Part shown: positions 1 through 8,814 of the stretch, one piece after another
How the letters are laid out: every line of letters begins with the position of its first letter
Numbering within the stretch: the stretch's first letter is position 1
NCBI GenBank assembly: GCA_022448945.1
Contig: JAKVCV010000001.1
Span: 585,150 to 618,040 of the forward strand
Direction: 5' to 3'
DNA length: 32,891 nucleotides
DNA from: Saprospiraceae bacterium
GTDB taxonomy: Bacteria; Bacteroidota; Bacteroidia; Chitinophagales; Saprospiraceae
Notes under the pieces: model-generated
Databases searched by the model: none
What the model saw: only the letters and a program-made list of their open reading frames with translations
What the model was told of the DNA's origin: nothing
Translations under genes and position numbers: made by a program

Positions 1-747
1 GCTTCGGGCCACTTAATTTTTGATTCTAATACAGGTATTATTACAGATTCAGGTATGGAAATTTATCGTGGTACATGTGGATCATTGACAGCCATTAATT
101 GTGATGATGATGGATCTTCAAATGGTTTGATGTCAATGATTAATCAAAGTACACTTATTCCTGGTGAAACAATTTGGATTCGTATGTGGGAGTATGGAGG
201 TGATAATAATGGCACTTTCGATATTTGTGTATACGATGGTGGTGGAACATCAACAGGCCCTTGTGCAGGAGGTATTGGAGGTCAGACATGTGCTCAAATC
301 CAACCAATTTGTACAGACAGTACATATTGCTACTCTGCTGGGATTAGTTCTGTTGCTACTCCTGGGAATAATTATGGATGTTTATTGACTCAACCTAATC
401 CATCCTGGTATTATTTTGAGATTTCCGTAGCAGGCACTCTTATTTTTGATATGTCTGCTGTTTCTGATATTGATTTTGCAGTTTGGGGCCCTTATCCTAA
501 TTATGCAGCTGCTAATGCAGCTTGTGGTTCTTTGCCACTACCTATTGACTGTAGTTACAGCATTTCACCTACAGAACAGGCAAACATACCAGGAGTTAAT
601 GTTGGAGAGGTTTATATTTTGATAGTAACTAATTATGCATCAATAGTTCAGGATATTACTCTTAATATAGCTGCAGGAAACTCTGCAACAACAAATTGTT
701 CAATTGTAAACCCTCCACCATGTAATGCGGATGCAGGCAATTGGTAA
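1..747 (+). CDS. secreted protein, 3' part only (5' truncated by window edge)
   Basis: The reading frame is open from base 1 to the TAA at 745-747, so this is the C-terminal 248 residues of a longer protein; an internal Met at 55 is not a credible start. The sequence is rich in Gly, Ser, Asn, Asp and Cys, as in extracellular Bacteroidota proteins. Two beta-sandwich-like modules are visible: one around DSGMEIYRGTC and IWIRMWEYGG, the other around SDIDFAVWGPY and GEVYILIVTN, which resembles pre-peptidase C-terminal (PPC)-like domains. The protein ends abruptly at CNADAGNW with no T9SS sorting domain. The next gene, 34 nt downstream on the same strand, has similar modules and does carry one. I do not recognise a specific function; export is inferred from composition because the N-terminus is outside the window. 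Confidence 0.75.
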   Translation, partial: ASGHLIFDSNTGIITDSGMEIYRGTCGSLTAINCDDDGSSNGLMSMINQSTLIPGETIWIRMWEYGGDNNGTFDICVYDGGGTSTGPCAGGIGGQTCAQIQPICTDSTYCYSAGISSVATPGNNYGCLLTQPNPSWYYFEISVAGTLIFDMSAVSDIDFAVWGPYPNYAAANAACGSLPLPIDCSYSISPTEQANIPGVNVGEVYILIVTNYASIVQDITLNIAAGNSATTNCSIVNPPPCNADAGNW

Positions 748-781
748 TTTAATGTTCTAACAATTTCTAAAAACAAAATCA

Positions 782-2638
782 ATGAAGACTAGCTATATTT
801 TAAAGTGCTGTCAAACTTTTGGAATGGGGACATTATTTACTATTTTTTCCTGTTTCTCTATAACGCTTAAGGCACAATGTGACTATATTAATAACATTAC
901 TGGAATTGTTCAATCAACTATGCCAGTTGGTGATGCTTCTAATCCAGCATTGTATACACATACTTATGTTTTAGTAGATAATCAGGGGAATATTTATGCC
1001 ACAAATACTACCCCAGATTTTTTATCTATACCTGCTGGATTTTATAATTTATATGCCGTTAATTATATTAATACTGAGGCTGGTGCTGTTCTTCCACTTT
1101 TGACTGTTGGACAACCTTGGTTTAATGTTGAAGTTTATGGCAATGATAATGTAAATTATTGTCTTGATTTTACACCTGCTTTTGGTACTGGTTGTCCAAT
1201 TGTTGTTTGTGATCAATTGTCAATCTGTGAAATTGATACACTTTTAAACCCTTCATTTAACTTTAATACGATAGGTCATGAGCAAAGCTATTGTTTAGTT
1301 TGTAATGACATTGTACTTGCAATTGATTTAGTTTCTTCTTTTCCACTTCAGGATTATCCAGCTGCTACTGTTGGTGCCAATTGTCAGTTGTTTGGAATTA
1401 ATTATGATAATATTGGTAACCCCCCAATTAGTGTTGGTGATAACTGGAGTTTAGTTACTGATTTACTTTGTACTAGCTTATGTTTTGATTTTATAGGAAT
1501 GGATTTGGATATTACACCGATCACGCAACCATCTGGTAATGGTATTAGTACTACTGTAGATTGGTGGAGTGGAGGATGTTTGGGAGCACAACCCCCTGTG
1601 AATGCTGGAAATAATTTTTTAGAAGTAGTCAATAATTGGTGTGTTCCATCTTTTAACCCTGGGCCTATAAATGCTCGTCCTGATGAGGGGGGAGGAAGTA
1701 TGGATGATTTGCAATTATTAATGGGAGGAAGAGAGGTTTTTTCTAGGTTTCCTTGTGTTGGTACTATGGACTTGTCACAAAATACAATTTTTTATACGGT
1801 TGAATGTTCTCCCTTTGGGCCATCACAATTGGATGTGCTTGTCTCTAATGCAGGAGCAGGTATCACAATGATTGAAGCAGCATTATATGGACCAGTTAAT
1901 CCCTTATGTCCAACATTTACAGGAGGTAGTTTTGTTGACTGTAATGATGCAGGAGTTGGTTCTCAATCTGGTAATTCAATGGGTAATATTACATTAACAA
2001 CAAATGGGAATCCCGGTGAGGTATATCTTGTAATTGTTGATACTGATGGAACAGATCAATTTACAATAAGTTCATCTATTATTTTGCTGAACAATACGAT
2101 GGTTTCTTTTTATGGACACAAAGATAAAAATCACAATGTTCTTTATTGGGAGACAGAAGAAGAAAAAAATGTAAAAAATTACGAACTACAACGTTCAAAT
2201 GATGCTATTAATTTTATAAATATTGCTCAAATTCCAGCTTTGAATAATGGAAGTCTGTATAATAATTATTCTTATGTAGATGCTTTAGCTGGTGTAGGAT
2301 CAAAGTACTATCGCGTTAAAACAACAGAATTGGATGGTATTATTGAATATTCTAATATTGTTGTTTTATCAAGAGGTCTTGATAATTTAGGTACGGTATC
2401 TATTTTTCCTAATCCTACTGAAGGACTTTTTTATGTTGAGTTTGAATCAAATGTTAAAACTCAAATAGATTATAAAATTCAGGATGTAATAGGTCAAACA
2501 GTATTTAAAGGGACTTCGGAAATTAATCAGGGTTTAAATAAACTTGAATTAAACCTTGAAGATTATCCAGCATCAACATATATTATATCATTGACTATGG
2601 ATGGTCAAACAATACAGCGTAAGCTTATTAAAGAATAG
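782..2638 (+). CDS. T9SS type A sorting domain-containing secreted protein
   Basis: This 618-residue protein starts with a signal peptide (Met-Lys, then a hydrophobic stretch ending near LKAQ, residues 1-32). The middle is Cys-, Gly- and Asn-rich and has no catalytic motif I recognise. A GEVYLVIVDTDGTDQF segment near residue 420 resembles the PPC-like module of the preceding gene. Around residues 440-535 there is a fibronectin-like stretch of the kind often found just before sorting domains (VLYWETEEEKN, YELQRSNDAINF, KYYRVKTTELDG). The last ~80 residues are a type A T9SS sorting domain, beginning SIFPNPTEGLFYVEF and ending QTIQRKLIKE. The protein is therefore probably exported by Sec, passed through the type IX secretion system and attached to or released from the cell surface. 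It lies 34 nt after the upstream gene and is likely cotranscribed with it; a terminator follows at 2672. Substrate or role unknown. Confidence 0.85.
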   Translation: MKTSYILKCCQTFGMGTLFTIFSCFSITLKAQCDYINNITGIVQSTMPVGDASNPALYTHTYVLVDNQGNIYATNTTPDFLSIPAGFYNLYAVNYINTEAGAVLPLLTVGQPWFNVEVYGNDNVNYCLDFTPAFGTGCPIVVCDQLSICEIDTLLNPSFNFNTIGHEQSYCLVCNDIVLAIDLVSSFPLQDYPAATVGANCQLFGINYDNIGNPPISVGDNWSLVTDLLCTSLCFDFIGMDLDITPITQPSGNGISTTVDWWSGGCLGAQPPVNAGNNFLEVVNNWCVPSFNPGPINARPDEGGGSMDDLQLLMGGREVFSRFPCVGTMDLSQNTIFYTVECSPFGPSQLDVLVSNAGAGITMIEAALYGPVNPLCPTFTGGSFVDCNDAGVGSQSGNSMGNITLTTNGNPGEVYLVIVDTDGTDQFTISSSIILLNNTMVSFYGHKDKNHNVLYWETEEEKNVKNYELQRSNDAINFINIAQIPALNNGSLYNNYSYVDALAGVGSKYYRVKTTELDGIIEYSNIVVLSRGLDNLGTVSIFPNPTEGLFYVEFESNVKTQIDYKIQDVIGQTVFKGTSEINQGLNKLELNLEDYPASTYIISLTMDGQTIQRKLIKE

Positions 2639-2671
2639 TATTTTTTTCTTTAATATTTTATATTTTTCTAG

Positions 2672-2708
2672 AAATGCAGCCTATTTATATTGGTTGCATT
2701 TTATTTAT
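2672..2708 (+). terminator. intrinsic terminator after the T9SS protein gene
   Basis: A 10-bp stem pairs 2672-2681 with 2692-2701 and includes one G-T pair. The loop is 10 nt (2682-2691), and a T-rich run follows. It lies 34 nt after the stop codon at 2638 and would end the transcript of the two secreted-protein genes. Confidence 0.7.
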
Positions 2709-2926
2709 ATATATAGATTGTATTCATTGACATAAATGTGTTATAGGTTATTCAAGTATTCAAAGAATAAAGGTTTTTTAAATTTATTGTATATTCGTTA
2801 TGTTGATTTACTATTTTTTAAATTCGACTTATAGAAAGGATTGAGAATTATTTATTTATAATTTTTATTAATTCCCCTTTGTCTTTTTGATTATTAATAA
2901 CTTAAGAGCTAAAAATCAAGCTAACT

Positions 2927-5200
2927 ATGAGTGTTAATTCATTGCAAGAAAAAAATGCTGGTTTCGGTACAGCCCCTGTCTTTTTTACAGCTATTTCAAC
3001 TATCCTTGGTGCCATAATGTTTTTACGCTTTGGCTATGCTCTTGGGAATGTAGGGTTTTGGGGAACTATTGGTATTATTATAATTGGACATATGGTGACG
3101 ATACCAACTTCAATGGCTATAGCCGAAATTGCTACTAATCAGAAAGTAGAAGGTGGAGGAGAGTATTATATTATCTCTCGCTCATTTGGTTTAGTTATAG
3201 GTTCTACCATTGGTATTGCTCTTTATATGTCTCAGGCAGTAAGTATTGCTTTTTATATAATGGCTTTTGCAGAAGCATTTAATAGCCTATTTGAATGGAT
3301 TTTAAATACATACCATGTGCCTTGGATAGTTGAAAAACTTTTGGGGTTTAAGCAGACAGTTAGTATTCCTGCATTGTTTTTATTAACTGCTGTAGTTTTG
3401 ATAAAGGGTGCAGATCTAGGTGTAAAGATGCTCTATGTAGTTGTTGGAATTCTGTTTTTTGTAATGATTTCCTTTTTTTTAGGACCAAATTATGTTGATG
3501 TAGGAGGTGTTTTAACGACACCACCACAAACATTTGATTTAACGGCAAAGGTTCTTAACCATGATGATTTCTTTATTGTTTTTGCAATTATCTTTCCAGC
3601 ATTTACTGGGATGACAGCTGGAGTCGGTTTGTCAGGTGATTTAAAAAACCCAAGTCGTTCTATCCCTTTGGGTACACTTGCAGGAACGCTTTCTGGTATG
3701 ATTATTTATGTCTTTATTGCATGGAAACTAACTACTTCTGCTTCCCCTGAAGCACTTTCTGATACTAGCCGCTTGATAATGGCAGACGTTGCATGGCAAG
3801 GCTATTGGTTAATTCCTGTTGGTTTAGCTGCAGCGACTATATCTTCGGCTTTGGGCTCTTTGATGGTTGCACCTCGTACTTTACAAGCTATCGCTCGCGA
3901 TCAAATTTTGCCTAGCTCAAGTGTTAATAAATGGCTTTCTAAAGGAAAAGGAAAGACAGATGAGCCTTTTAATTCTTCAGTTATTACTATTGCCATAGCT
4001 TTGGTTTTTATTGCAATGGGAGAGATTGATTTTGTTGCTAAACTTATATCTATGTTCTTTATGGTAACATATGGGTCTTTGTGTTTAATTTCATTTTTGC
4101 AACATTTTGCTGCCGACCCTGCCTACAGACCATCTTTTCGTTCTAAATGGTATCTTTCACTATTAGGGTCTTTAATGTGTTTTGGTTTGATGTTTCTAAT
4201 GGATACTGCATATGCACTAGTTGCTGTAATTATGTTGGTTATAGTCTATATTGTTGTCAATTTCACTAATGACGATAAAAGAAATTTGGCGGCTATTTTC
4301 CAGGGGGTTATTTTTCAGACAAGTCGTAAATTACAGGTGTTTTTACAAAAAGCAGAAAAAGAGCAGAGCACCAGCTGGCGTCCATCCATAATTTGTATTT
4401 CCAAGGATTCGTTTAAACGTATTTCTGCTTTTGATTTGTTAAGGTGGATGTCTCAAAAATATGGTTTTGGTACCTATATACATCAAATTCATGGTTATTT
4501 ATCAAGAGAGTCTGGTCTTGAAGCTATGAAAATGAAGGACCAGCTTATTAAAGATGCAGAGAAATCATATTCAAATGTTTATATTGATACGATGGTAACA
4601 CCATCAATGACATCTGCAATTGCACAAGTTATGCAGTTCCCAGGGATATCTGGGAAGCCAAATAATCTTTTATTATTGGAATATGCAAAATTGCATCCTG
4701 AAAACCTAGAAGATATCATTTCTAATTTTAATCTTATAAAAGCAATTGATTTTGATTTGATGATTCTTGCGACTTCTGAACGTGGTTTTGGGCATCGTAA
4801 AGAGATTCATATCTGGATTACGTCAAATGATTATGAAAATGCTAATCTAATGATTTTAATAGCTTATATCATCGTTGGACATAAAGATTGGGATGGTGCG
4901 GCAATAAAAATCATGGCTTTATATCCTGATGAACATATTGAACATGAAAAAAATCGTCTTTTAATGTTAATAGAAACAGGTAGATTGCCTATTTCCTCCC
5001 ACAACATAGAACTTATGAATCATAAACCAGATACTGACGTAAAGAGTATTGTTGCTCAGAAATCAGCAGGTGCAGATCTTACAATTATGGGTTTTCGATC
5101 TGAGCTTGTTTCTCATAATGGGAAAGAAGTTTTCGAAGGATATAATGAGATTGGCAATATTTTATTTGTTAATTCTGCCATGCAAAAAGAAATAAAATAA
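2927..5200 (+). CDS. SLC12-family (cation-chloride cotransporter-like) APC permease
   Basis: This 757-residue membrane protein has about twelve hydrophobic segments in residues 15-450 and a large soluble C-terminal region (about 450-757). The N-terminal part fits the APC fold and the SLC12 subgroup: FGTAPVFFTAISTILGAIMF in the first helix, then AIAEIATN and VEGGGEYYIISRSFG, and later FPAFTGMTAGVGLSGDLKNP. The C-terminal part aligns by eye with the SLC12 cytosolic domain: a WRPSIICI segment, GKPNNLLLLEY, and an IHIWI...LMILIAYIIV...W block like the IDVWW...LL.PYLL block of animal cotransporters. Family members move Cl- with Na+ and/or K+, or amino acids; the substrate cannot be read from sequence here. 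The gene stands alone, with 288 nt before it and a strong terminator after it. The family assignment is good; the annotation 'amino acid permease' would be a reasonable alternative. Confidence 0.82.
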   Translation: MSVNSLQEKNAGFGTAPVFFTAISTILGAIMFLRFGYALGNVGFWGTIGIIIIGHMVTIPTSMAIAEIATNQKVEGGGEYYIISRSFGLVIGSTIGIALYMSQAVSIAFYIMAFAEAFNSLFEWILNTYHVPWIVEKLLGFKQTVSIPALFLLTAVVLIKGADLGVKMLYVVVGILFFVMISFFLGPNYVDVGGVLTTPPQTFDLTAKVLNHDDFFIVFAIIFPAFTGMTAGVGLSGDLKNPSRSIPLGTLAGTLSGMIIYVFIAWKLTTSASPEALSDTSRLIMADVAWQGYWLIPVGLAAATISSALGSLMVAPRTLQAIARDQILPSSSVNKWLSKGKGKTDEPFNSSVITIAIALVFIAMGEIDFVAKLISMFFMVTYGSLCLISFLQHFAADPAYRPSFRSKWYLSLLGSLMCFGLMFLMDTAYALVAVIMLVIVYIVVNFTNDDKRNLAAIFQGVIFQTSRKLQVFLQKAEKEQSTSWRPSIICISKDSFKRISAFDLLRWMSQKYGFGTYIHQIHGYLSRESGLEAMKMKDQLIKDAEKSYSNVYIDTMVTPSMTSAIAQVMQFPGISGKPNNLLLLEYAKLHPENLEDIISNFNLIKAIDFDLMILATSERGFGHRKEIHIWITSNDYENANLMILIAYIIVGHKDWDGAAIKIMALYPDEHIEHEKNRLLMLIETGRLPISSHNIELMNHKPDTDVKSIVAQKSAGADLTIMGFRSELVSHNGKEVFEGYNEIGNILFVNSAMQKEIK

Positions 5201-5292
5201 TTATTTTTTTAATGTATCAATATTTTTAAATTTCTTATTAGATATTTGGGCTTCAAAATAAATAGATATTAATTTTTGTATATTCTTTCAAG

Positions 5293-5329
5293 AAGGATGA
5301 TATTATCAACAATAATATCATCCTTTTTT
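5293..5329 (+). terminator. strong intrinsic terminator after the SLC12-like gene
   Basis: A perfect 13-bp stem pairs 5293-5305 with 5313-5325. The loop is 7 nt (5306-5312), and the right arm runs into a T6 tract. It lies 93 nt after the stop at 5200 and ends the transporter transcript before the next promoter. Confidence 0.88.
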
Positions 5330-5395
5330 AATAAGTGCTTTTAAACTATAATTTTATCACGATATAGTTTGTTTTTTGTATTTACTTGATAATTT

Positions 5396-5431
5396 TTTGC
5401 ATTTCTAATTTTTATAAATCGAGTATTTTTG
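5396..5431 (+). promoter_or_regulatory. candidate Bacteroidota-type promoter (-33/-7)
   Basis: TATTTTTG at 5424-5431 is an exact match to the Bacteroidota sigma-ABfr -7 consensus TAnnTTTG, and it sits about 35 nt before the chosen start codon at 5467. A TTTG at 5396-5399 is a possible -33 element. The spacer is 24 nt, slightly longer than usual, so the -33 assignment is weak. The -7 position also argues against a longer N-terminus beginning with TTG at 5386. Confidence 0.45.
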
Positions 5432-5466
5432 TAGAAATAATTTCTTTAATATTTAATGTACTAATT

Positions 5467-6306
5467 ATGAAATTTAAATTTTTATCAATTGTAACTTTAT
5501 TAATGTCTGGAATGTTGATTTTACAGAGTGTTTCAACTGGTCGAGCTGCTTCAGGCGGACAGGATAGAACAGGTGCACCTGGTTCTTTAGGTACTTGCGA
5601 TGCTTGTCATAGTTCACAGGGAGTGTTTACTAATCCTCAGATTAGCGTTGATGTAAAAGATTTATCTGGAAACTCAGTAACAACTTATTCACCAGGCGTT
5701 ACATATACACTTGAATTTACTGTAACTTCAGGAGGTACTCCTTTTGGTTATGGTATGCAGGCTGTAGTTCTTGATTCTGGAAACAATAATATTGGAGATA
5801 TGATTACTACTTCTACACTTAACACGCAATTAGCGACTATTTCAAATGGTAGAGAATTTGTTGAACATCAAGGAATAAGTAATTCAGGGATATTTAAAAC
5901 AACATGGCTTGCACCGAGTGCAGGTGCAGGTAACGTTACTATTTATGGTATTGGAATTGCTGTAAATGGTTCTGCAACAAATGGAGATAACACTTCTACC
6001 ACTACTCAATTTACTTTGACTGAATCTTTAGTAAGTGAAATAAATAAATTAGTTGATAATGATTTAAATTATCAATTATATCCAAACCCTAGTGATGGAA
6101 ATTTATTTTTGAAAAACATTGGAATAAGTGGAGAGGTTAAGATTAATATTAGTGATATTCAAGGAAATATAGTGCTTAACAAATTCTTATATATCATTAA
6201 AGATGAAGTAGTATCTTTGTCTTTAAAAAATATAGTTCAGGGTTTATATTTTGTTCAGATTCAACAAGACAATTTCAATAAAACTGAGATATTGTATTTA
6301 AAATAA
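5467..6306 (+). CDS. choice-of-anchor V-type domain protein with CXXCH motif and T9SS tail
   Basis: I chose the ATG at 5467 (279 residues) because it begins a normal signal peptide (MKFKFLSIVTLLMSGMLI...). An in-frame extension to a TTG at 5386 would overlap the likely promoter. After the signal peptide comes DRTGAPGS, then a CDACH motif (Cys44, Cys47, His48), the canonical form for covalent c-type haem attachment. A beta-rich domain follows (about 55-190: GVTYTLEFTVTS, FGYGMQAVVLD, FVEHQGISNSGIFKTTWLAP, NVTIYGIGIAVNG) that fits the choice-of-anchor V/Reeler-like family. The tail (about 210-279) is a type A T9SS sorting domain (YQLYPNPSDGNLFLKN, GLYFVQIQQ). The protein is thus an exported, surface-targeted product. 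Whether haem is really bound is inference. It is a close paralogue of the N-terminal part of the next gene. A terminator follows. Confidence 0.82.
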   Translation: MKFKFLSIVTLLMSGMLILQSVSTGRAASGGQDRTGAPGSLGTCDACHSSQGVFTNPQISVDVKDLSGNSVTTYSPGVTYTLEFTVTSGGTPFGYGMQAVVLDSGNNNIGDMITTSTLNTQLATISNGREFVEHQGISNSGIFKTTWLAPSAGAGNVTIYGIGIAVNGSATNGDNTSTTTQFTLTESLVSEINKLVDNDLNYQLYPNPSDGNLFLKNIGISGEVKINISDIQGNIVLNKFLYIIKDEVVSLSLKNIVQGLYFVQIQQDNFNKTEILYLK

Positions 6307-6336
6307 ATTCTTTATATAAATTAAATTTTAAATTTT

Positions 6337-6366
6337 AGCGACATTACAAGTCGCTTTTTCTTTTTT
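6337..6366 (+). terminator. intrinsic terminator after the CXXCH protein gene
   Basis: A 6-bp stem AGCGAC/GTCGCT pairs 6337-6342 with 6350-6355. The loop is 7 nt, and a pyrimidine tract that is almost all T follows. It lies 31 nt after the stop at 6306, so the two paralogous genes are probably separate transcripts. Confidence 0.75.
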
Positions 6367-6479
6367 ATGAGATTTTAAAATGTTTGTATTTGTCTTAAGT
6401 TTATTTATATTACAAGTTCAGACTCAAACAAATGTACAATGTTTTTCCATTTAAATTTTTCAATTAAAACAATATAATC

Positions 6480-8735
6480 ATGAAACTTAGATTTATTTAT
6501 TTTGTTTTTGTATTGGGGGCCTTAATGATGATTCTTCAGAGTAGGTCAGGTGGAGCAGCTGCTAATAATCTTGGTGATAGAACAGGATCACCGCTAGGTA
6601 GTGCTGCTGGTTGTTCATGTCATGGTGGTGGCAGTTATTCACCTTCCTTAGCTATTTCTGTAAAAGACACTGCATTTAATACAGTAAGCGAATATATTCC
6701 TGGTGAAGAATATACGATTGAATTTAATGCTACATCTACATCAGGAAATCCAGCAGGCTATGGATTTCAAGGTATTGCAATTACTCCTAATGGATTTCTT
6801 CAAGCGGGTACAATTACTGCTTCTATAACATCAAATACTCAAGTCATCCCATTTTCGGGTCGTTCTATTGTAGAGCATCAAGGTGTTAGTTCTAGTGGAG
6901 TTTTTCAGGTTTCATGGACTGCGCCTGCTGTTGGTTTTGGTAATGTAAATATTTATGGTAGAGCATTGGCTGTTGACGGTACTGGTAGTACGGGTGGTGA
7001 TAATCAATCTACTAGTACATTGTTAACACTTTCAGAAGCTAGCACTATAAATTACACACAAACTTCTTATTGTCCCGATGAATTAGATCCTACACCTACA
7101 ATAGTAGGAACTGCGGGAGGTGTATTCTCTGCTTCTCCCTCGGGTTTAGTTATAAATTCTACAACAGGAGTTATAGATTTATCAACTTCTGTTGATGGGC
7201 AAACTTATACAATTACTTATACCTATGGTGGATCGAATACAACGACGGATGTTCTTACAATTGTTGCTGCAGATGACCCTTCGTTTTCATATGGAACAAA
7301 TGTTAATTATTGTCAAAATGATATTGATCCAACACCAACAATAACTGGTTTATCTGGTGGTACATTTAGTAGCGCTACTGGCCTTAGTATAAATTCTGCA
7401 ACAGGAGTTATAGATTTATCAGCTTCTGTACCAAATTCATATAATGTTACATATTTAACTAATGGACCTTGTCCGAGTTCACAAACTGTTTCAATTACAA
7501 TTAATTCAAATGATATTGCATCTTTTACTTATGGTGGAACTACCTTCTGTCAAAATTCAATTGATCCTACTCCAGTAGCTGGCACTTTAGGGGGAACTTG
7601 GTCAAGTACATCCGGATTAGCAATTAATTCTTTAACCGGAGTTATAGATGTATCTGCATCAACACCCAATAACTATATGGTTACATATACTACCAATGGT
7701 ATTTGCCCTGATTCTGATTCTCTATATATAACTATTGTTGCTGGTGAAAATGCTTCTTTTTCTTTAAATGATTCTATTTTTTGTCAAAATGGAGTAGATG
7801 CTGTTGCAACCATTTCAGGTACACTTGGTGGAACATTCAGTAGTACTAATGGACTTACAATAAATAGTGTTACTGGTACAATTGATGTATCAACTTCTAT
7901 ACCTTCAACCTATGATGTCACATATACAACTGGTGGTACCTGTTCGGATCTGTATATAGTTCCTATAACAATTTATGCTGTAGATAATGCTTCTTTTACA
8001 TACGGAAATAATGTTTTTTGTGAGAATGGAACAGATCCAGTACCGATAGCTCTTTTACCTGGAGGTGTATGGGGAAGTGGACCAGGATTAGTTTTAGATT
8101 CACTCACAGGAATAATTGATCTATCAGCATCTGTGGTTGGTCCGTATACTATAAGTTATATAACCAATGGTACATGCCCAGATTCAAGTTCTTTAAATAT
8201 TACTATAAATCCAAATGATTCCGCTGCTTTTCCTTTTACTGACACTACTTTATGCCAGAATATTATTGGGACTAACCCTGTATTAGCTGTAGCTGGTGCT
8301 ACTAGTGGAATTTATTCTGCAAACCCACCATCTTTAGTTTTTGCAGATAGTATTACAGGTGAAATTGACCTTGCGGCTTCAGCTCCCGGGCTATATTTAT
8401 TAACTTATACTAGTAATGGTACTTGTCCTGTTATTGTTAACGCGAATGTTACCCTTACGATATGTACTGGATTAAGCAACTTTGAAAATTCAGCTAATTT
8501 TAGTTTATTCCCAAATCCTAATCAAGGTATTTTTTCTATTCAAAACAGTGGTCCTACAGCAGAAGTTGAGTTTCTTATTTTAGATATTTTAGGTAAAGTT
8601 GTTTTTAAAGATAAGTTCTTATTTTTGAACCATCAAAAACGTATTTTAGATTTCAGTACTTTATCAAATAGTACTTATTTTGTTCAAATAATTAGAGATG
8701 GACAATTACAAACTATAAAACTTCATATTCATTAA
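6480..8735 (+). CDS. choice-of-anchor V-type domain protein with six internal repeats and T9SS tail
   Basis: This 751-residue exported protein has a signal peptide (1-27) followed by DRTGSP and GCSCHGGG (Cys45, Cys47, His48). This stands where the upstream paralogue has CXXCH, but here it is CXCH. Residues ~50-185 are the same beta-rich domain (EYTIEFNATS, YGFQGIAITP, IVEHQGVSSSGVFQVSWTAP, NVNIYGRALAVDG). Residues ~192-660 are six tandem repeats of about 78 residues with the pattern (Y/F)CxN..DP.P, GG.(F/W)SS..GL.INS.TG, ID(L/V)S(A/T)S, (V/I)(T/S)Y.TNG.CP; most have a spaced Cys pair that may form a disulfide. The last ~75 residues are a T9SS sorting domain (FSLFPNPNQGIFSIQ, STYFVQIIRDG). The architecture suggests a surface stalk or adhesin-like protein; that function is inference. 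It is followed by a terminator. Confidence 0.84.
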   Translation: MKLRFIYFVFVLGALMMILQSRSGGAAANNLGDRTGSPLGSAAGCSCHGGGSYSPSLAISVKDTAFNTVSEYIPGEEYTIEFNATSTSGNPAGYGFQGIAITPNGFLQAGTITASITSNTQVIPFSGRSIVEHQGVSSSGVFQVSWTAPAVGFGNVNIYGRALAVDGTGSTGGDNQSTSTLLTLSEASTINYTQTSYCPDELDPTPTIVGTAGGVFSASPSGLVINSTTGVIDLSTSVDGQTYTITYTYGGSNTTTDVLTIVAADDPSFSYGTNVNYCQNDIDPTPTITGLSGGTFSSATGLSINSATGVIDLSASVPNSYNVTYLTNGPCPSSQTVSITINSNDIASFTYGGTTFCQNSIDPTPVAGTLGGTWSSTSGLAINSLTGVIDVSASTPNNYMVTYTTNGICPDSDSLYITIVAGENASFSLNDSIFCQNGVDAVATISGTLGGTFSSTNGLTINSVTGTIDVSTSIPSTYDVTYTTGGTCSDLYIVPITIYAVDNASFTYGNNVFCENGTDPVPIALLPGGVWGSGPGLVLDSLTGIIDLSASVVGPYTISYITNGTCPDSSSLNITINPNDSAAFPFTDTTLCQNIIGTNPVLAVAGATSGIYSANPPSLVFADSITGEIDLAASAPGLYLLTYTSNGTCPVIVNANVTLTICTGLSNFENSANFSLFPNPNQGIFSIQNSGPTAEVEFLILDILGKVVFKDKFLFLNHQKRILDFSTLSNSTYFVQIIRDGQLQTIKLHIH

Positions 8736-8753
8736 ATAATGTTATTCTTAAAC

Positions 8754-8788
8754 AAAGGAGCTTTCTTTATACAGGAGGCTCTTTTTTT
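8754..8788 (+). terminator. intrinsic terminator after the repeat protein gene
   Basis: An 8-bp stem pairs 8754-8761 with 8778-8785 and includes one G-T pair. The loop is 16 nt, and the right arm merges into a T7 tract ending at 8788. It sits 19 nt after the stop codon at 8735. Confidence 0.6.
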
Positions 8789-8814
8789 GTAGTTTTAAAC
8801 AAATTAATATTAAA

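Noticed and set aside
5386-5466. 27-codon N-terminal extension of the CXXCH protein starting with TTG
   Set aside because: The extension would place a hydrophobic stretch before a normal signal peptide and would overlap a consensus -7 element; the ATG at 5467 matches the start of the paralogous gene.
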